Positions 16,897 to 26,107 are shown, counted from the first letter of the stretch. The stretch: DNA of 64,000 nt from Sutcliffiella horikoshii DSM 8719 (GCA_001648575.1 LQXN01000062.1:237534-301533); one strand, 5' to 3'. Notes: generated from the letters alone by a model not told the origin. A program made the numbers and translations.

Positions 16897-17739
16897 TTAT
16901 TCGTTATACCAAGAGATCCCTATTGTATTGACCCCAGCATGAACAGCAATTGCGGTGGATAGTGGGAATGGGTTGATCGGGATTGCAGGGTACTTTTCCT
17001 TGAGTCTGGCAACCAGACTATCCGCTTCCTCCACGTTTGTCCCATGTAAGACAAATAATTCCTTAATATTTGCTTTTTTGTCGGCCTCATCCAAGAGCTC
17101 CACAATCTTTGATAACGCTTTCTTTTGTGTCCGGACTTTCTCTGCAACATCAAGTTTACCTTCTTCAATCCGAATGATCGGCTTAATCTGTAGAAGGCTA
17201 CCAAGTAATTTCTGTACACCTGACATCCTACCGCTGCGGTGCAACTGCTCAAGGCTGCCAATCAGAACATAAATATCACATTTTGTGGATAAATCATGAA
17301 GATAGTCCAAAATTTCTACGTGTGATTTTCCTGCTTCCTGTGCTTCAATCCCTTTTTTGACCATTGCAGAAAGAGGGAAGGAAATTACTTTTGAATCCAC
17401 TGTATGGACAGGGACTTCTACAAGCTCCCCTGCTTGCGAACTAGATGAAACCGTACCGCTCAAATGACTCGACAGGTGGACCGAAATGATCCGATCATAA
17501 GATTCAGACAACTTATTATATAATTCTACAAACGCTCCTACCGAGGGTTGTGAGGTTTTGGGAGGGATATTGCTATTCTCCAGTTTATTATAGAATTCTT
17601 CCAAGGATAAAGTTACTCCATCAAGATACTCTTCCTCTTCAAAATAAACCACCATCGGTATGCTATATACATCAGGGTGATTTTTCAACATCTCGTCCAA
17701 AAATGCAGTACTATCAGTAACCCAAGCTATCTTCTCCAT
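16897..17739 (-). CDS. DegV family fatty-acid-binding protein (second copy)
   Basis: 280-residue DegV/FakB-type protein. Signatures: IAWVTDSTAFL at the N terminus, PKTSQPSVGAFVELY near residue 60, VHLSSHLSGTVSS near residue 85, and RSGRMSGVQKLLGSLLQIKPII near residue 165. ATG at 17739 has GGAGGGC upstream. It is about as long as the DegV protein at 4.1 kb but clearly diverged, so the genome carries several fatty-acid-binding partners. It lies about 45 bp downstream of the amidohydrolase gene and is probably cotranscribed. Confidence 0.9.
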   Translation of the reverse strand: MEKIAWVTDSTAFLDEMLKNHPDVYSIPMVVYFEEEEYLDGVTLSLEEFYNKLENSNIPPKTSQPSVGAFVELYNKLSESYDRIISVHLSSHLSGTVSSSSQAGELVEVPVHTVDSKVISFPLSAMVKKGIEAQEAGKSHVEILDYLHDLSTKCDIYVLIGSLEQLHRSGRMSGVQKLLGSLLQIKPIIRIEEGKLDVAEKVRTQKKALSKIVELLDEADKKANIKELFVLHGTNVEEADSLVARLKEKYPAIPINPFPLSTAIAVHAGVNTIGISWYNE

Positions 17740-17784
17740 TACTTTGCCCTCCGTTTTCTAGATCTTTATCCCTATTTTATTCTA

Positions 17785-18642
17785 CTATTCTGATAATAAT
17801 TCTTGCAACCTAGGAAATACCTTTAATGCAGTATCATGAAAGACTGCTTGATGAAAGTCTTCTGGTATGATTTCTTTAATAAATTGAATATAGCTGCCCA
17901 CAGATATTAGCGGCCAGTCTGTGCCGAACATAAGCTTTTCATAATGGTCACAATAATCAAGAGCATGCAATAGATGGTGTAGAAACCTTGTCCGCCGGTG
18001 GCGATTTATTTCCCTCTCTGTTCCGACAATCAATCCTGAAAGGTCTGCATACATGTTTCTATTTTTATATACTACTTCAGCACCGTCCAGTACCCAGGGA
18101 TCTCCGAAATGAGCCATGACAAAAGTGACATCACGATTTTCAACGGCTACTTCATCAAGGGTCAAGGGATGAGAGTATTTTAATAATCCTCTTTCTGAAT
18201 ATGTATCACCAGTATGAAATACAACCGGTAATTGATAGTTGGCCGCAAGCCGGTATACAGGATGATATATTTCATCATATGCATAGAATGGGTAGTACCC
18301 TAAATAAATTTTCATGCCCACCACATTAGGTTTTTGTATTTCTTTTTCAAGTTGGATGAGATTCTCTTCTTTCATCCTATATGGGTTGATACCTGGACAA
18401 TACCCCATGTTTGCGGGAATGGAAGATGCAAGGTCTAGACCCATCGGCGTTTCACTTCGATTGTCGGGAAACCCTAAAGGGACCGTCTCTGTAACTCCCA
18501 TTGCCACTGCTCCCGCCACATTATGATCCTTCCATTCTTTTTGCAGCCCATCGAATGTATAGGAAATGGAGGAAAGGTTATCTGCGGTGTCCTGAAAACT
18601 TTTGATAGATGAAAAATGCACATGTGCATCTATGATTTTCAA
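17785..18642 (-). CDS. Amidohydrolase-family TIM-barrel metal hydrolase
   Basis: 285-residue protein of the amidohydrolase-2 type. Metal-site motifs are DAHVHFSS (residues 5-12), a central Lys in MKIYLGYYPF (about 118), VVFHTGDTY (about 143), MAHFGDPW (about 178) and FGTDWPLIS (about 243). Starts at TTG 18642 with AAAGGAG seven nt upstream. The substrate is not predictable from sequence; relatives decarboxylate or hydrolyse cyclic carboxylates. It is followed by the second DegV gene. Confidence 0.85.
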   Translation of the reverse strand: MKIIDAHVHFSSIKSFQDTADNLSSISYTFDGLQKEWKDHNVAGAVAMGVTETVPLGFPDNRSETPMGLDLASSIPANMGYCPGINPYRMKEENLIQLEKEIQKPNVVGMKIYLGYYPFYAYDEIYHPVYRLAANYQLPVVFHTGDTYSERGLLKYSHPLTLDEVAVENRDVTFVMAHFGDPWVLDGAEVVYKNRNMYADLSGLIVGTEREINRHRRTRFLHHLLHALDYCDHYEKLMFGTDWPLISVGSYIQFIKEIIPEDFHQAVFHDTALKVFPRLQELLSE

Positions 18643-18696
18643 GAAGTTACTCCTTTCTTCAGATAGTGATAATATTATTTATTCGATAATAATAGT

Positions 18697-18731
18697 AAAA
18701 ACCCTTCTCAGAATTAAAGAAAAGGGTTTTT
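18697..18731. terminator. Bidirectional terminator after the glutathione peroxidase gene
   Basis: AAAACCCTT...AAGGGTTTT stem with T-runs on both sides (TTTTTCTTTT on the plus strand, TTTTTAC on the minus). Confidence 0.75.
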
Positions 18732-18795
18732 CTTTTATGATAGGTTTAAACCTACATTGCTATCCTTTCATTTACTAAAATAAATATGAAAATTA

Positions 18796-19275
18796 TTATA
18801 GTAACTTCTCAATATCATTTTTCATTTTTGACGGGGAGGTTGCAGATGCAAAACGTTCTACCACTTCTCCCTTTCTATCGACAAGGAACTTGGTGAAATT
18901 CCATTTTACCGCTTTTGAACCAAGCAATCCTTTTGCGTTTTCTTTTAAATACTCAAAGAGCGGATGAGTATCATCACCATTTACATCCACTTTGGAAAAC
19001 ATCGGGAAGGAAACACCATAATTCAACTGGCAAAATTCATTGATATCTGCTTCATCCCCCGGTTCCTGATTACCAAACTGGTTGCATGGAAACCCAAGTA
19101 CCATGAACTGTTTTTCCTTATATTCTTTATACAATTCTTCCAGCTCTTCAAATTGGGGAGTGAAACCGCATTTACTGGCGGTATTAACTATTAGAATGAC
19201 GTATCCCTCATATTCGGAGAGGGGAACCTCGTTTCCTTTAATATCTAATGCGGAAAAGTCGTATATCTTTGCCAA
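18796..19275 (-). CDS. bsaA: Glutathione peroxidase family thiol peroxidase
   Basis: GPX-fold peroxidase, using Cys instead of selenocysteine, that reduces peroxides with thioredoxin or a low-molecular-weight thiol. Peroxidatic Cys36 in [11 protein letters not shown], the glutamine motif [13 protein letters not shown] near residue 70, and WNFTKFLVD near the C terminus complete the active site. TTG at 19275 ([11 protein letters not shown]) has GAGGTG six nt upstream and gives 159 residues; a GTG three codons earlier overlaps that site. B. subtilis bsaA (gpo) occupies the same neighbourhood upstream of ugtP. Confidence 0.92.
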   Translation of the reverse strand: MAKIYDFSALDIKGNEVPLSEYEGYVILIVNTASKCGFTPQFEELEELYKEYKEKQFMVLGFPCNQFGNQEPGDEADINEFCQLNYGVSFPMFSKVDVNGDDTHPLFEYLKENAKGLLGSKAVKWNFTKFLVDRKGEVVERFASATSPSKMKNDIEKLL

Positions 19276-19532
19276 ATTGCTCACCTCATTGTAATTATTT
19301 ATATTTCTTTATACAGCTGATGATACTTGCAATTAATAATGCCACTGACCTCAAAAAAAGCATATGGACTGATCTTGATTTATCATCATTATGATTCAAG
19401 TCGGGGGGACATGTCTATGTTAAGTATGCTATAAGCTTTATTCATAATGTTCAACATACTCCTTTTGCCATCTATGTTCTCTTCATGGATAGTCGAGAAA
19501 AATTGAGTCAGCTTCCCGTAGAGGTTCATACG

Positions 19533-21224
19533 TTAGAAAAGACCCACTGCTTTTCCATCATCATCTATATCCATGTTTAGCGCTGCAGGCTGCTTTGGCA
19601 GTCCAGGCATTGTCATGATGTTTCCAGTCAAGGCGACAATGAATCCTGCTCCCACCGATGGCTTCAATTCCCTGATCGTGATGGTGAAGTTTTCTGGACG
19701 TCCGAGTTTCTTGGCATCATCACTTAAAGAATACTGCGTCTTTGCCATGCATATTGGCAGATGGCCCCATCCCTCACCTATTATCTGTTGAAGCTGCTTT
19801 TGAGCAGCCGGAAGCAATTCCACCCCTGAAGCACCGTAAACCTGTTTTGCGATGGAATCCAATTTATGCTCAAGAGAGTCCTCTGATTGATAAAGGGGGG
19901 TAAAGGTTTTTTGTTTACTATCGATCTCCTCCAATACCTTTGTTGCCAAGTCAATTCCGCCATTTCCTCCCTTTTCCCACACTTGTGTCAAAGCCATAGG
20001 AACTTGATTTTCCTGACACCATTGACGTACAAATTCGATTTCCGCTTCTGTATCGGTGATGAATTCATTTAGGGCAATTACAAAAGGAAGTCCAAACTTG
20101 TCAATTGTCTCCACATGTTTTTTCACATTTTCTATACCGATGGTCAATGCTTCCAAGTTCTCTTCTTTCAAGAGATCCTTTGACACGCCTCCATGCATTT
20201 TGATAGCACGGATTGTTGCAACTATTACCACAACTTCTGGACTAAAACCAAGTGCAGGAGTTTTAATATGTAAGAATTTCTCCGCCCCAAGGTCTGCCCC
20301 AAACCCAGCTTCTGTCACGACATAATCACCCAGCTTTGCTGCCATTTGTGTCGCTATCACACTGTTACAGCCATGTGCTATATTGGCAAATGGTCCACCG
20401 TGGATGATGGCCGGAGTATGTTCCAAAGTCTGTACAAGATTTGGCATGCATGCATCCTTCAGCAACAAAGTCAATGCACCTTCCACTTTAAGATCTTTAA
20501 CAGTTACCGGCTTTTTTGTTGCATCGTAACCGATAACGATTTTAGCTAACCTTTTTTTCATATCATTTAGATCCTTGGCCAAGCAGAATACAGCCATTAT
20601 CTCAGAAGCAACTGTAATATCGAAGCCGTCTTCACGAGGTACACCTTGTGTGGGGCCACCCATTCCGATAACTACTTTGCGGAGGGCACGGTCATTAAGA
20701 TCGAGCACCCTTTTCCAAGTGATTCTTCTTGTGTCTATTTGCAACTCATTTCCTTGATGGATATGATTATCAATCATAGCAGCAAGCGCATTGTTTGCAG
20801 TGGTGATAGCATGGATATCTCCTGTAAAATGAAGATTAATATCTTCCATAGGGAGCACCTGTGAGTACCCACCCCCAGTAGCTCCTCCCTTCATACCCAT
20901 GGTTGGACCCAGAGAAGGTTCTCGCATTGCTATCATCGCTTTTTTTCCAAGTTTATTCAGAGCCTGCCCCAATCCAACCGTAACGGTAGATTTACCTTCT
21001 CCAGCTGGTGTGGGGTTAATGGCCGTAACCAAAATAATTTTCCCGTTTTCTTTTGTATGTAAACGTTTAGTAATATCAAGCGACAATTTAGCTTTATATT
21101 TTCCGTAAAGTTCAATTTCATCTTCCTCAATATCAAGCAGGCTTGCAATGTCCATTATCTTTTTCATGGAAGCTTGCTGTGCAATTTCAATATCACTTAG
21201 CACCTTGGCATTTGTGTGCTTCAT
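19533..21224 (-). CDS. fhs: Formate--tetrahydrofolate ligase
   Basis: Forms 10-formyl-tetrahydrofolate from formate and ATP in one-carbon metabolism. 563 residues; the P-loop [18 protein letters not shown] begins near residue 63, and FHS hallmarks include [23 protein letters not shown] and [18 protein letters not shown] at 21224 has GGGGGA seven nt upstream; an ATG five codons earlier lies on that site. B. subtilis has no fhs by my memory, so this is an insertion between the peroxidase and ugtP. It links functionally with dfrA-thyB upstream through folate. Confidence 0.96.
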   Translation of the reverse strand: MKHTNAKVLSDIEIAQQASMKKIMDIASLLDIEEDEIELYGKYKAKLSLDITKRLHTKENGKIILVTAINPTPAGEGKSTVTVGLGQALNKLGKKAMIAMREPSLGPTMGMKGGATGGGYSQVLPMEDINLHFTGDIHAITTANNALAAMIDNHIHQGNELQIDTRRITWKRVLDLNDRALRKVVIGMGGPTQGVPREDGFDITVASEIMAVFCLAKDLNDMKKRLAKIVIGYDATKKPVTVKDLKVEGALTLLLKDACMPNLVQTLEHTPAIIHGGPFANIAHGCNSVIATQMAAKLGDYVVTEAGFGADLGAEKFLHIKTPALGFSPEVVVIVATIRAIKMHGGVSKDLLKEENLEALTIGIENVKKHVETIDKFGLPFVIALNEFITDTEAEIEFVRQWCQENQVPMALTQVWEKGGNGGIDLATKVLEEIDSKQKTFTPLYQSEDSLEHKLDSIAKQVYGASGVELLPAAQKQLQQIIGEGWGHLPICMAKTQYSLSDDAKKLGRPENFTITIRELKPSVGAGFIVALTGNIMTMPGLPKQPAALNMDIDDDGKAVGLF

Positions 21225-21439
21225 TATCCATTCCCCCATAGCTTTGGTTTCATATAAACAATGATATTATTGTACCACTTTTTAAAAAAATTATGGATTT
21301 CTTCTGATTCATAAGATTTCATTTTTGAGACTGTAATTCATAAAATCTTTACATATTTTTTGAAAAACTTTAATTTTCCGACAACAACTTGCTGATAATC
21401 TATATTAAAAGACTTGTTAAATTGTGAGGAGGTAGAAGT

Positions 21440-22606
21440 ATGGATAAGAGGAATCCAAAAATAATCATCTTGACAGCTTCTTATGGTAATGGTCATTTGC
21501 AAGTTGCTAATTCTCTATATCATGAATGTGTGAAGAGAGGATTCAAAAATGTAAATATATGTAATTTATATTCAGAATCTCATCCCTTCTTTTCCGAACT
21601 GACAGAAAATCTCTATAAAAAAAGCTTTACTTTCGGGAAGCAATTTTACAAACTCTTCTATTATGGGACAAACAGAATACAAAGTAAAAAATTGCTTCGC
21701 TGGTATTATAATTATGGATTTAAAAGATTGACCTATCTAATTCAAATTGAAAAACCAGATATTTTAATCAATACTTTCCCAATCAATGCTGTTCCGGAAT
21801 TTCGAAGACGAACAGGCAAAGTCATCCCGACCTTCAATGTCATAACAGACTATTGTCTTCACAGACTCTGGCTGCATGACGATATAGATAGATATTATGT
21901 CTCCACCGATCAACTCAAATCAAAAATACTCTCCGAAGGCGTTTTCCATTCTAAAGTTGTAGTAAGTGGCATACCGATCCGCCCTGCATTTTCAGAAGTG
22001 AAGGACAAGCGGTTATTGTATAGAAAGTATGGATTGACAACAGATAAAGAAATTATACTCATCCTTGGAGGAGCTCAAGGTGTATTCAGTAAAATGAAAG
22101 AAATCTGTGAAACACTTCTTCAAAATACGAACCATCAAATTGCAGTTGTTTGTGGAAAAAATCTTACCTTGCGAAACGACCTTGCTCCTCTGGTAAGTAA
22201 ATATTCCGAGAGGTTCCGTCCGTTTGGGTATGTGGAAAGAATTGACGAGCTTTATAGGCTTGCTAGTGTCATGGTAACTAAGCCGGGGGGTATAACACTT
22301 ACAGAAGCGACTGCGATTGGAACTCCAGTTATCCTATATAAACCTGTACCAGGACAAGAAAGAGAAAATGCATTGTTTTTTACACACGAAGGAGCAGCAA
22401 TAACTGTCCATAATCAAGATGATTTATTTGATAGCATAGTTACTTTGCTAAGAAATAAAGAAAGACAAATGTCCATTAACTCTTCACTTAAGAGGTTGCA
22501 TCTTCAAAATTCACAGCAAATTATCATCGATGATATCTTGGAGGAGAGCGAAAAGGTTTTTCATTCAATGGTTCCGATGACAAACAAAAAAAAGCTTGGA
22601 AGTTGA
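21440..22606 (+). CDS. ugtP: Processive diacylglycerol beta-glucosyltransferase
   Basis: GT28/MGDG-synthase-type enzyme that adds glucose from UDP-glucose to diacylglycerol, making the glycolipid anchor of lipoteichoic acid. 388 residues. The N-domain has ILTASYGNGHLQVANSLY and NTFPINAVPEFRRRTG; the C-domain has YVERIDELYRLASVMVTKPG and TEATAIGTPVILYKPVPGQE, the nucleotide-sugar site. It closely follows the recalled B. subtilis UgtP sequence. In B. subtilis the protein also tunes cell size with UDP-glucose. ATG has GAGGAGG nine nt upstream. The 3' end overlaps a bidirectional terminator. Confidence 0.96.
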   Translation: MDKRNPKIIILTASYGNGHLQVANSLYHECVKRGFKNVNICNLYSESHPFFSELTENLYKKSFTFGKQFYKLFYYGTNRIQSKKLLRWYYNYGFKRLTYLIQIEKPDILINTFPINAVPEFRRRTGKVIPTFNVITDYCLHRLWLHDDIDRYYVSTDQLKSKILSEGVFHSKVVVSGIPIRPAFSEVKDKRLLYRKYGLTTDKEIILILGGAQGVFSKMKEICETLLQNTNHQIAVVCGKNLTLRNDLAPLVSKYSERFRPFGYVERIDELYRLASVMVTKPGGITLTEATAIGTPVILYKPVPGQERENALFFTHEGAAITVHNQDDLFDSIVTLLRNKERQMSINSSLKRLHLQNSQQIIIDDILEESEKVFHSMVPMTNKKKLGS

Positions 22607-22630
22607 TTTTTCAGCTCCCAAGCTTTTTTT
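22585..22630. terminator. Bidirectional terminator overlapping the ugtP 3' end
   Basis: AAGCTTGG...CCAAGCTT flanked by A-run and T-run. The left arm lies in the last ugtP codons, and the right T-run reaches the stop codon of the convergent small gene. Confidence 0.9.
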
Positions 22631-22781
22631 ATGAATTTGAATCTCCGTCCTTTGTTTTTGCGGTCTTACTTTTATAAGGCTTGTTGCTTTTTGCTTTATT
22701 TGCTGCTTTTTGCCAGCGGCTCCACCCTTTCTTACCTGTCCCGCGGCCAGTTCCGCCACCTTTACTCTTTGCACCACTCAT
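22629..22781 (-). CDS. Small basic Gly/Lys-rich protein (DUF3934-like)
   Basis: 50-residue protein starting MSGAKSKGGGTGRGTGKKGW, with SRWQKAANKAK and a Lys/Ser/Thr tail. ATG at 22781 with AGGAGTG upstream. The GTGKKGWxRWQ pattern matches what I remember of DUF3934, a Bacillus family of about 40-50 residues. Highly basic, no membrane segment; possible nucleic-acid or spore association is only a guess. It converges on ugtP and shares a terminator. Confidence 0.7.
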   Translation of the reverse strand: MSGAKSKGGGTGRGTGKKGWSRWQKAANKAKSNKPYKSKTAKTKDGDSNS

Positions 22782-22888
22782 TGTCTTCACTCCTGTATAT
22801 GGTAGATGAATATATTATTTGTTTAAACATCTAGCTTACAACAGGATAGTATTAAAGAAAAGGGTTTTAACAATCAGGATTGGGAGAT

Positions 22889-23578
22889 TTATTCCCCAGA
22901 AGTATAAACTTCCTCAAATGGTTGCACCACAACAAAGCCGTTACCAGCAAATTTCATTTGAATGGACTCTCCACTACCCCTTCCTAAAAAGGTCTTCAAT
23001 TGGACATCTGTGACAAATTCCGGCTGAAGGTTCCCTGACCAGGCAACAGTAGCATTTGGGTCTGTATAGATAGGTTGGCCAGGATATACCATTAAGGTAA
23101 GTGGTTCATAGTGTGAGGTGAAGGCAACCATTCCCTGACCCTCCAACCTGACATTGAATAGCCCTCCTGCCATCATTCCCGCTACTCTTCTCATCAATTT
23201 AATATCCCAGTCCAAGCCTTTTTCAAATGCCAGCAAATCGTTTCCATTAATAAATATGCTATCACCATTTAAATCGAGGATAGTTATCTTCTTACCTTGA
23301 TCCGCAACATATAATTTACCTTTTCCAGAGGCTTTCATCAGTTGAGATCCTTCCCCTGTGAATGCCTTTTTCATCAGTTTCCCAAGACCGTGTTCAAGGA
23401 TTCCCTCACGTTGAAACTTTATAGTGCCTTCATAAGAAATCATGGAGCCCATTTTTGCCCATATGTCACCATTGAGATTGATTTCAAGGATTCTTTCTGT
23501 CTCCAATTCAAATAAACCCTGATCTTTATCCACTTGTTTGCTTCTCTGAATAAATTGCTGAATGGAATACTTAGACAT
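22889..23578 (-). CDS. AIM24 family protein
   Basis: 229-residue all-beta protein of the AIM24/TIGR00266 type: repeated GDxIxxxxGSMISYEG and a later VRLEGQGMVAF with FVVVQPFEEV at the end. Glycines are spaced as in a beta-solenoid trimer. ATG has AAAGGGG nine nt upstream. Fifteen bp downstream of the methyltransferase gene, so likely one operon. Cellular role in bacteria is not established; the family is named for a mitochondrial protein. Confidence 0.88.
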   Translation of the reverse strand: MSKYSIQQFIQRSKQVDKDQGLFELETERILEINLNGDIWAKMGSMISYEGTIKFQREGILEHGLGKLMKKAFTGEGSQLMKASGKGKLYVADQGKKITILDLNGDSIFINGNDLLAFEKGLDWDIKLMRRVAGMMAGGLFNVRLEGQGMVAFTSHYEPLTLMVYPGQPIYTDPNATVAWSGNLQPEFVTDVQLKTFLGRGSGESIQMKFAGNGFVVVQPFEEVYTSGE

Positions 23579-23592
23579 GAATAATTACCCCT

Positions 23593-24270
23593 TTACTTTT
23601 TCTTTAACATGAACACCCACATGAACGTCAAGGCCTGCTTTAGAATCCGAGGCAAATTTTGGGTGTCAAGCTTCTTAGCATCTTCCTTATATACGGGCAT
23701 CCCATCCAGAAGTTCCCACCCATTTTCTTGTGCCAGCTGTTCTAACTCCCATGGCATCAAAGTGTTACAGATGGCTTTTTGATTGTATAACCTTGGAAAA
23801 CTATTGCCCCTAGGCCCAGCGGTGGGTCCAAGCAAGCCTAAAAACAGCTTCCCTTCCGGCTTTAAAACCTTGTGAAACTCTTCCAAAACATTAAGTGGCT
23901 GTTCTACCCATTCTAAGGAGTTAATCGCCATTATTGCGTCGAACGATGACGGTTCATATTGAAGGGACGTTAAATCGCCTTTATGAAAACTAATGTTATG
24001 TACTCGTTTTTCGTTTGCCAGAATAATCATTTTCTCTGATATATCTATACCTTTTACATGATAACCACTTTCTCCCAGTAGAAAAGAGCCATACCCATCC
24101 CCACAGCCGGCATCAAGAATATGAGCACCTTCTTCCAATCTGCTTTTGATGAAAGGTATTATAGTCTTCCGGCTTCCTTTCAGCCACATATGCTCGCTAT
24201 TTTCATGCCAAAAATCTGCCCTCTCGTTCCAGGCTTTCTCCGTTTCTGCATTCCAATTAAAAGATTTCAT
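23593..24270 (-). CDS. Class I SAM-dependent methyltransferase (Methyltransf_11 type)
   Basis: 225 residues. Motif I HILDAGCGDGYGSFLLGESG (near residue 50) binds SAM; GIDISEKMI and FDAIMAINSLEWVEQPL (near residue 110) are motifs II and IV, with LKPEGKLFLGLLGP following. ATG at 24270 with GGAGGTG at eight nt; a GTG three codons earlier overlaps that site. A small-molecule acceptor is likely given the YcgJ/UbiE-like build, but not identifiable. Upstream of the AIM24 gene on the same strand. Confidence 0.88.
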   Translation of the reverse strand: MKSFNWNAETEKAWNERADFWHENSEHMWLKGSRKTIIPFIKSRLEEGAHILDAGCGDGYGSFLLGESGYHVKGIDISEKMIILANEKRVHNISFHKGDLTSLQYEPSSFDAIMAINSLEWVEQPLNVLEEFHKVLKPEGKLFLGLLGPTAGPRGNSFPRLYNQKAICNTLMPWELEQLAQENGWELLDGMPVYKEDAKKLDTQNLPRILKQALTFMWVFMLKKK

Positions 24271-24340
24271 ATGATACACCTCCGCATAATTTCATTCTAC
24301 AAGGAAAGGCTACAAAGGTATAGAGAAAGGAGGTTCAGAT

Positions 24341-24565
24341 GTGAGCGAAACTTTCGTAGCAGTGCAGAAAAATGGCGATGGAGATATTACAGGTTTTAAA
24401 ACTTCCAGCGGCAGAGTTCTTACATATCAACAAGCCTTAAGCGATGTGAATCAAGGTGTGGTGATCGAAGCCAATTCTTTTAAAGGCAAAGATGGAGAAA
24501 TGTATTTAAGAGGTAATGCCGATGGAAATCCAACGAACAACCTGGATAACTTACCGTTATTCTAA
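24341..24565 (+). CDS. DUF3892 family small protein
   Basis: 74-residue protein starting at GTG with AAAGGAGGT seven nt upstream. The pattern ETFVAVQKNGDGDITGFKTSSGR...YQQALSDVNQG...NSFKGKDGEMYLRG is that of DUF3892, which is made of small beta-rich proteins of Bacillus with no known role. The second small gene starts 23 bp after it. Confidence 0.75.
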   Translation: MSETFVAVQKNGDGDITGFKTSSGRVLTYQQALSDVNQGVVIEANSFKGKDGEMYLRGNADGNPTNNLDNLPLF

Positions 24566-24588
24566 ACTATCAGAAGGAGACACACCTC

Positions 24589-24732
24589 ATGACAAAAAAA
24601 TACAACAAAGGGAGCAGCCAGAACCAAAACAGTCCTACAAGCGGCTTTACGGGTGAAAACGAGAAAGTTTCTGGCGATAACAGCAAAGGAAATAAGCGAA
24701 ATAAAGACCAAAAAGATAAAACTGAATTATAA
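24589..24732 (+). CDS. 47-residue hydrophilic protein
   Basis: Begins MTKKYNKGSSQNQNSPTSGF and continues with Lys/Asn/Asp-rich sequence ending KDQKDKTEL. The AGAAGGAG site lies about 9 nt upstream. No predicted structure or membrane segment; composition recalls small disordered spore or stress proteins. Forms a two-gene unit with the DUF3892 gene. Not recognised. Confidence 0.65.
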   Translation: MTKKYNKGSSQNQNSPTSGFTGENEKVSGDNSKGNKRNKDQKDKTEL

Positions 24733-24835
24733 AATGCAGGCTCTTTTCTCAAAGATTGCTGCTATTCACAGGTGAAAAATCGGCAATTGGACTTTTCACT
24801 CATTACATAGTCTGGAAATCGCAAGTAATATTCAG

Positions 24836-24858
24836 AAATTGGTGATTTACACCAGTTC
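24836..24858. terminator. Hairpin copy left of repeat B
   Basis: AAATTGGTGATTTACACCAGTT; shares GGTGATTTACACC with the hairpin right of repeat B but has no T-run. Confidence 0.7.
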
Positions 24859-25077
24859 CAGACGTTGACAAAGCCCTAAATATTTTTAAATTTGCATCCT
24901 GCTGTTGATCTTCGTTCCAGGCGCTTCGCTTTTCGCGGGCGGTCCGGAAGCCTCCTCGGGCTTACGCCCTGCGGGGTCTTCCCTGTCCCTTCCTCCCGCA
25001 GAAGTCTGCGCGCCTTCCACTACAATCAACACAGGTTTAGCATATCTCAAAGATAAAATAACTTTGTCTACACACAG
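24859..25077 (-). repeat. Terminator-flanked MITE-like repeat, copy B
   Basis: Ends CAGACGTTGACAAAG and CTTTGTCTACACACAG. The minus-strand core runs from GTTGATTGTAGTGGAAGG to GAAGATCAAC and contains GGAGGCTTCCGGACCGCCCG. Its left arm (on the minus strand) has TTTGAGATATGCTAAACC, shared with copies D and G but not A, C or F. Flanked by hairpins that both contain GGTGATTTACACC. Unlike most copies, its orientation opposes that of the T-tailed terminator. Confidence 0.82.
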
Positions 25078-25105
25078 AAACGGGTGATTTACACCCGTTT
25101 TTAAT
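25078..25105 (+). terminator. Terminator right of repeat B
   Basis: AAACGGGTGATTTACACCCGTTTTTAATTTTTTT, stem ACGGGT-gattt-ACACCCGT. This is the T-tailed copy of the hairpin pair. Confidence 0.8.
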
Positions 25106-25216
25106 TTTTTTCTTCTTGTTTTTTTCACAGAAAAAAACATTCCTACACATCATTACAATATTCCTTTATAATCTTCTGTGAAGTATACAAATTATTCTGC
25201 AAAAGGAGCTCACATC

Positions 25217-25849
25217 ATGTATATACCTAAACAATTTCGAAAGGAAGAAATAACTGAGATTGTCGAGTTTATCCGATCCAATAGTTTTGGGGTGCTTTTT
25301 TCCCAGCATGATGGGATGCCAACTGCCACACACTTGCCATTTATCGTATCTGTACAGGACGACAGCAGCATCATCCTTATTTCTCATATGGCTAAGGCAA
25401 ACCCTCAATGGAAAACGTTACACTCCCAAAGTGCATTAGCCGTTTTTACAGGACCGCATGCATATGTATCTGCATCTTGGTACGAAGAAGAAAATACTGT
25501 TTCAACCTGGAACTATTTAAGTGCTCATGTTCTTGGAAAAATTGAAATAGTCCAAGATGATGAATCTCTTAAACAAATATTAAAAGAAACCACAGATTTC
25601 TATGAGCAAGAATTTGAGAACCCCTGGAAACTTGAAGATCATGAGAAAACAGTCGATAGCATGTTGAACGGAATTGTGGGATTAAAAATGCAAGTGGAGA
25701 AAGTAGATGGAAAGTGGAAATTAAACCAACACCATTCAACTGTGCGAAAACAAAGAGTCATAGAACAGCTGAAGAAGCAGACTCATTACGACTCAAATGA
25801 GATTGCAAGATTAATGGAAATGGATCTTAATAAAACATCTAAAGGATAA
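25217..25849 (+). CDS. PaiB-like FMN-binding regulator
   Basis: 210-residue protein of the PaiB/FMN-binding negative transcriptional regulator family with a split-barrel flavin fold. Starts MYIPKQFRKEEITEIVEFIR; GMPTATHLPFIV (about 33-44), HMAKANPQW (about 60) and YVSASWYEEENTVSTWNY (about 88-105) are typical. ATG at 25217 with AAAGGAG nine nt upstream is preferred to a start 13 codons earlier. B. subtilis PaiB acts with the acetyltransferase PaiA on sporulation and degradative enzymes; no PaiA is adjacent here. The stop codon lies inside the terminator hairpin. Confidence 0.88.
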   Translation: MYIPKQFRKEEITEIVEFIRSNSFGVLFSQHDGMPTATHLPFIVSVQDDSSIILISHMAKANPQWKTLHSQSALAVFTGPHAYVSASWYEEENTVSTWNYLSAHVLGKIEIVQDDESLKQILKETTDFYEQEFENPWKLEDHEKTVDSMLNGIVGLKMQVEKVDGKWKLNQHHSTVRKQRVIEQLKKQTHYDSNEIARLMEMDLNKTSKG

Positions 25850-25867
25850 ATCCAACCGGATATATCC
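25841..25867 (+). terminator. Hairpin copy at the PaiB stop, left of repeat C
   Basis: GGATAAATCC-AACC-GGATATATCC; it includes the TAA stop of the PaiB-like gene and lacks a T-run. The T-tailed copy is at 26079-26105. Confidence 0.8.
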
Positions 25868-26078
25868 TAAGCTTGAAGACAAACCTTAGAATAATGACAT
25901 TGCCTAGTTGATCGTAGTGGAAGGAGCGTAGACTCCTGCAGGAGGAAGGGGCAGGTAAGACCCCGCAGGCGTAAGCCGAGGAGGCTTACGGACCGCCCGC
26001 AGGAAAGCGAAGCTCCTGCCACGGAGATCAACTGTTCCAACCAATAACTTTTCTGCTTAATAGTTTGTCAACAGTCTG
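25868..26078 (+). repeat. Terminator-flanked MITE-like repeat, copy C
   Basis: Plus-oriented copy with ends AGCTTGAAGACAAACC and AGTTTGTCAACAGTCTGA. The core runs from GTTGATCGTAGTGGAAGG to GGAGATCAAC and includes GGCGTAAGCC opposite GGCTTACGG, a stable hairpin. Lies 3' of the PaiB-like gene in the same orientation, so it would be read as part of the 3' untranslated region. Confidence 0.87.
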
Positions 26079-26107
26079 AGGATAAATCCAACTGGATTTA
26101 TCCTTTT
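26079..26107 (+). terminator. T-tailed terminator right of repeat C
   Basis: GGATAAATCC-AACT-GGATTTATCC followed by TTTTC; two mismatches from the hairpin at the PaiB stop. Confidence 0.85.
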
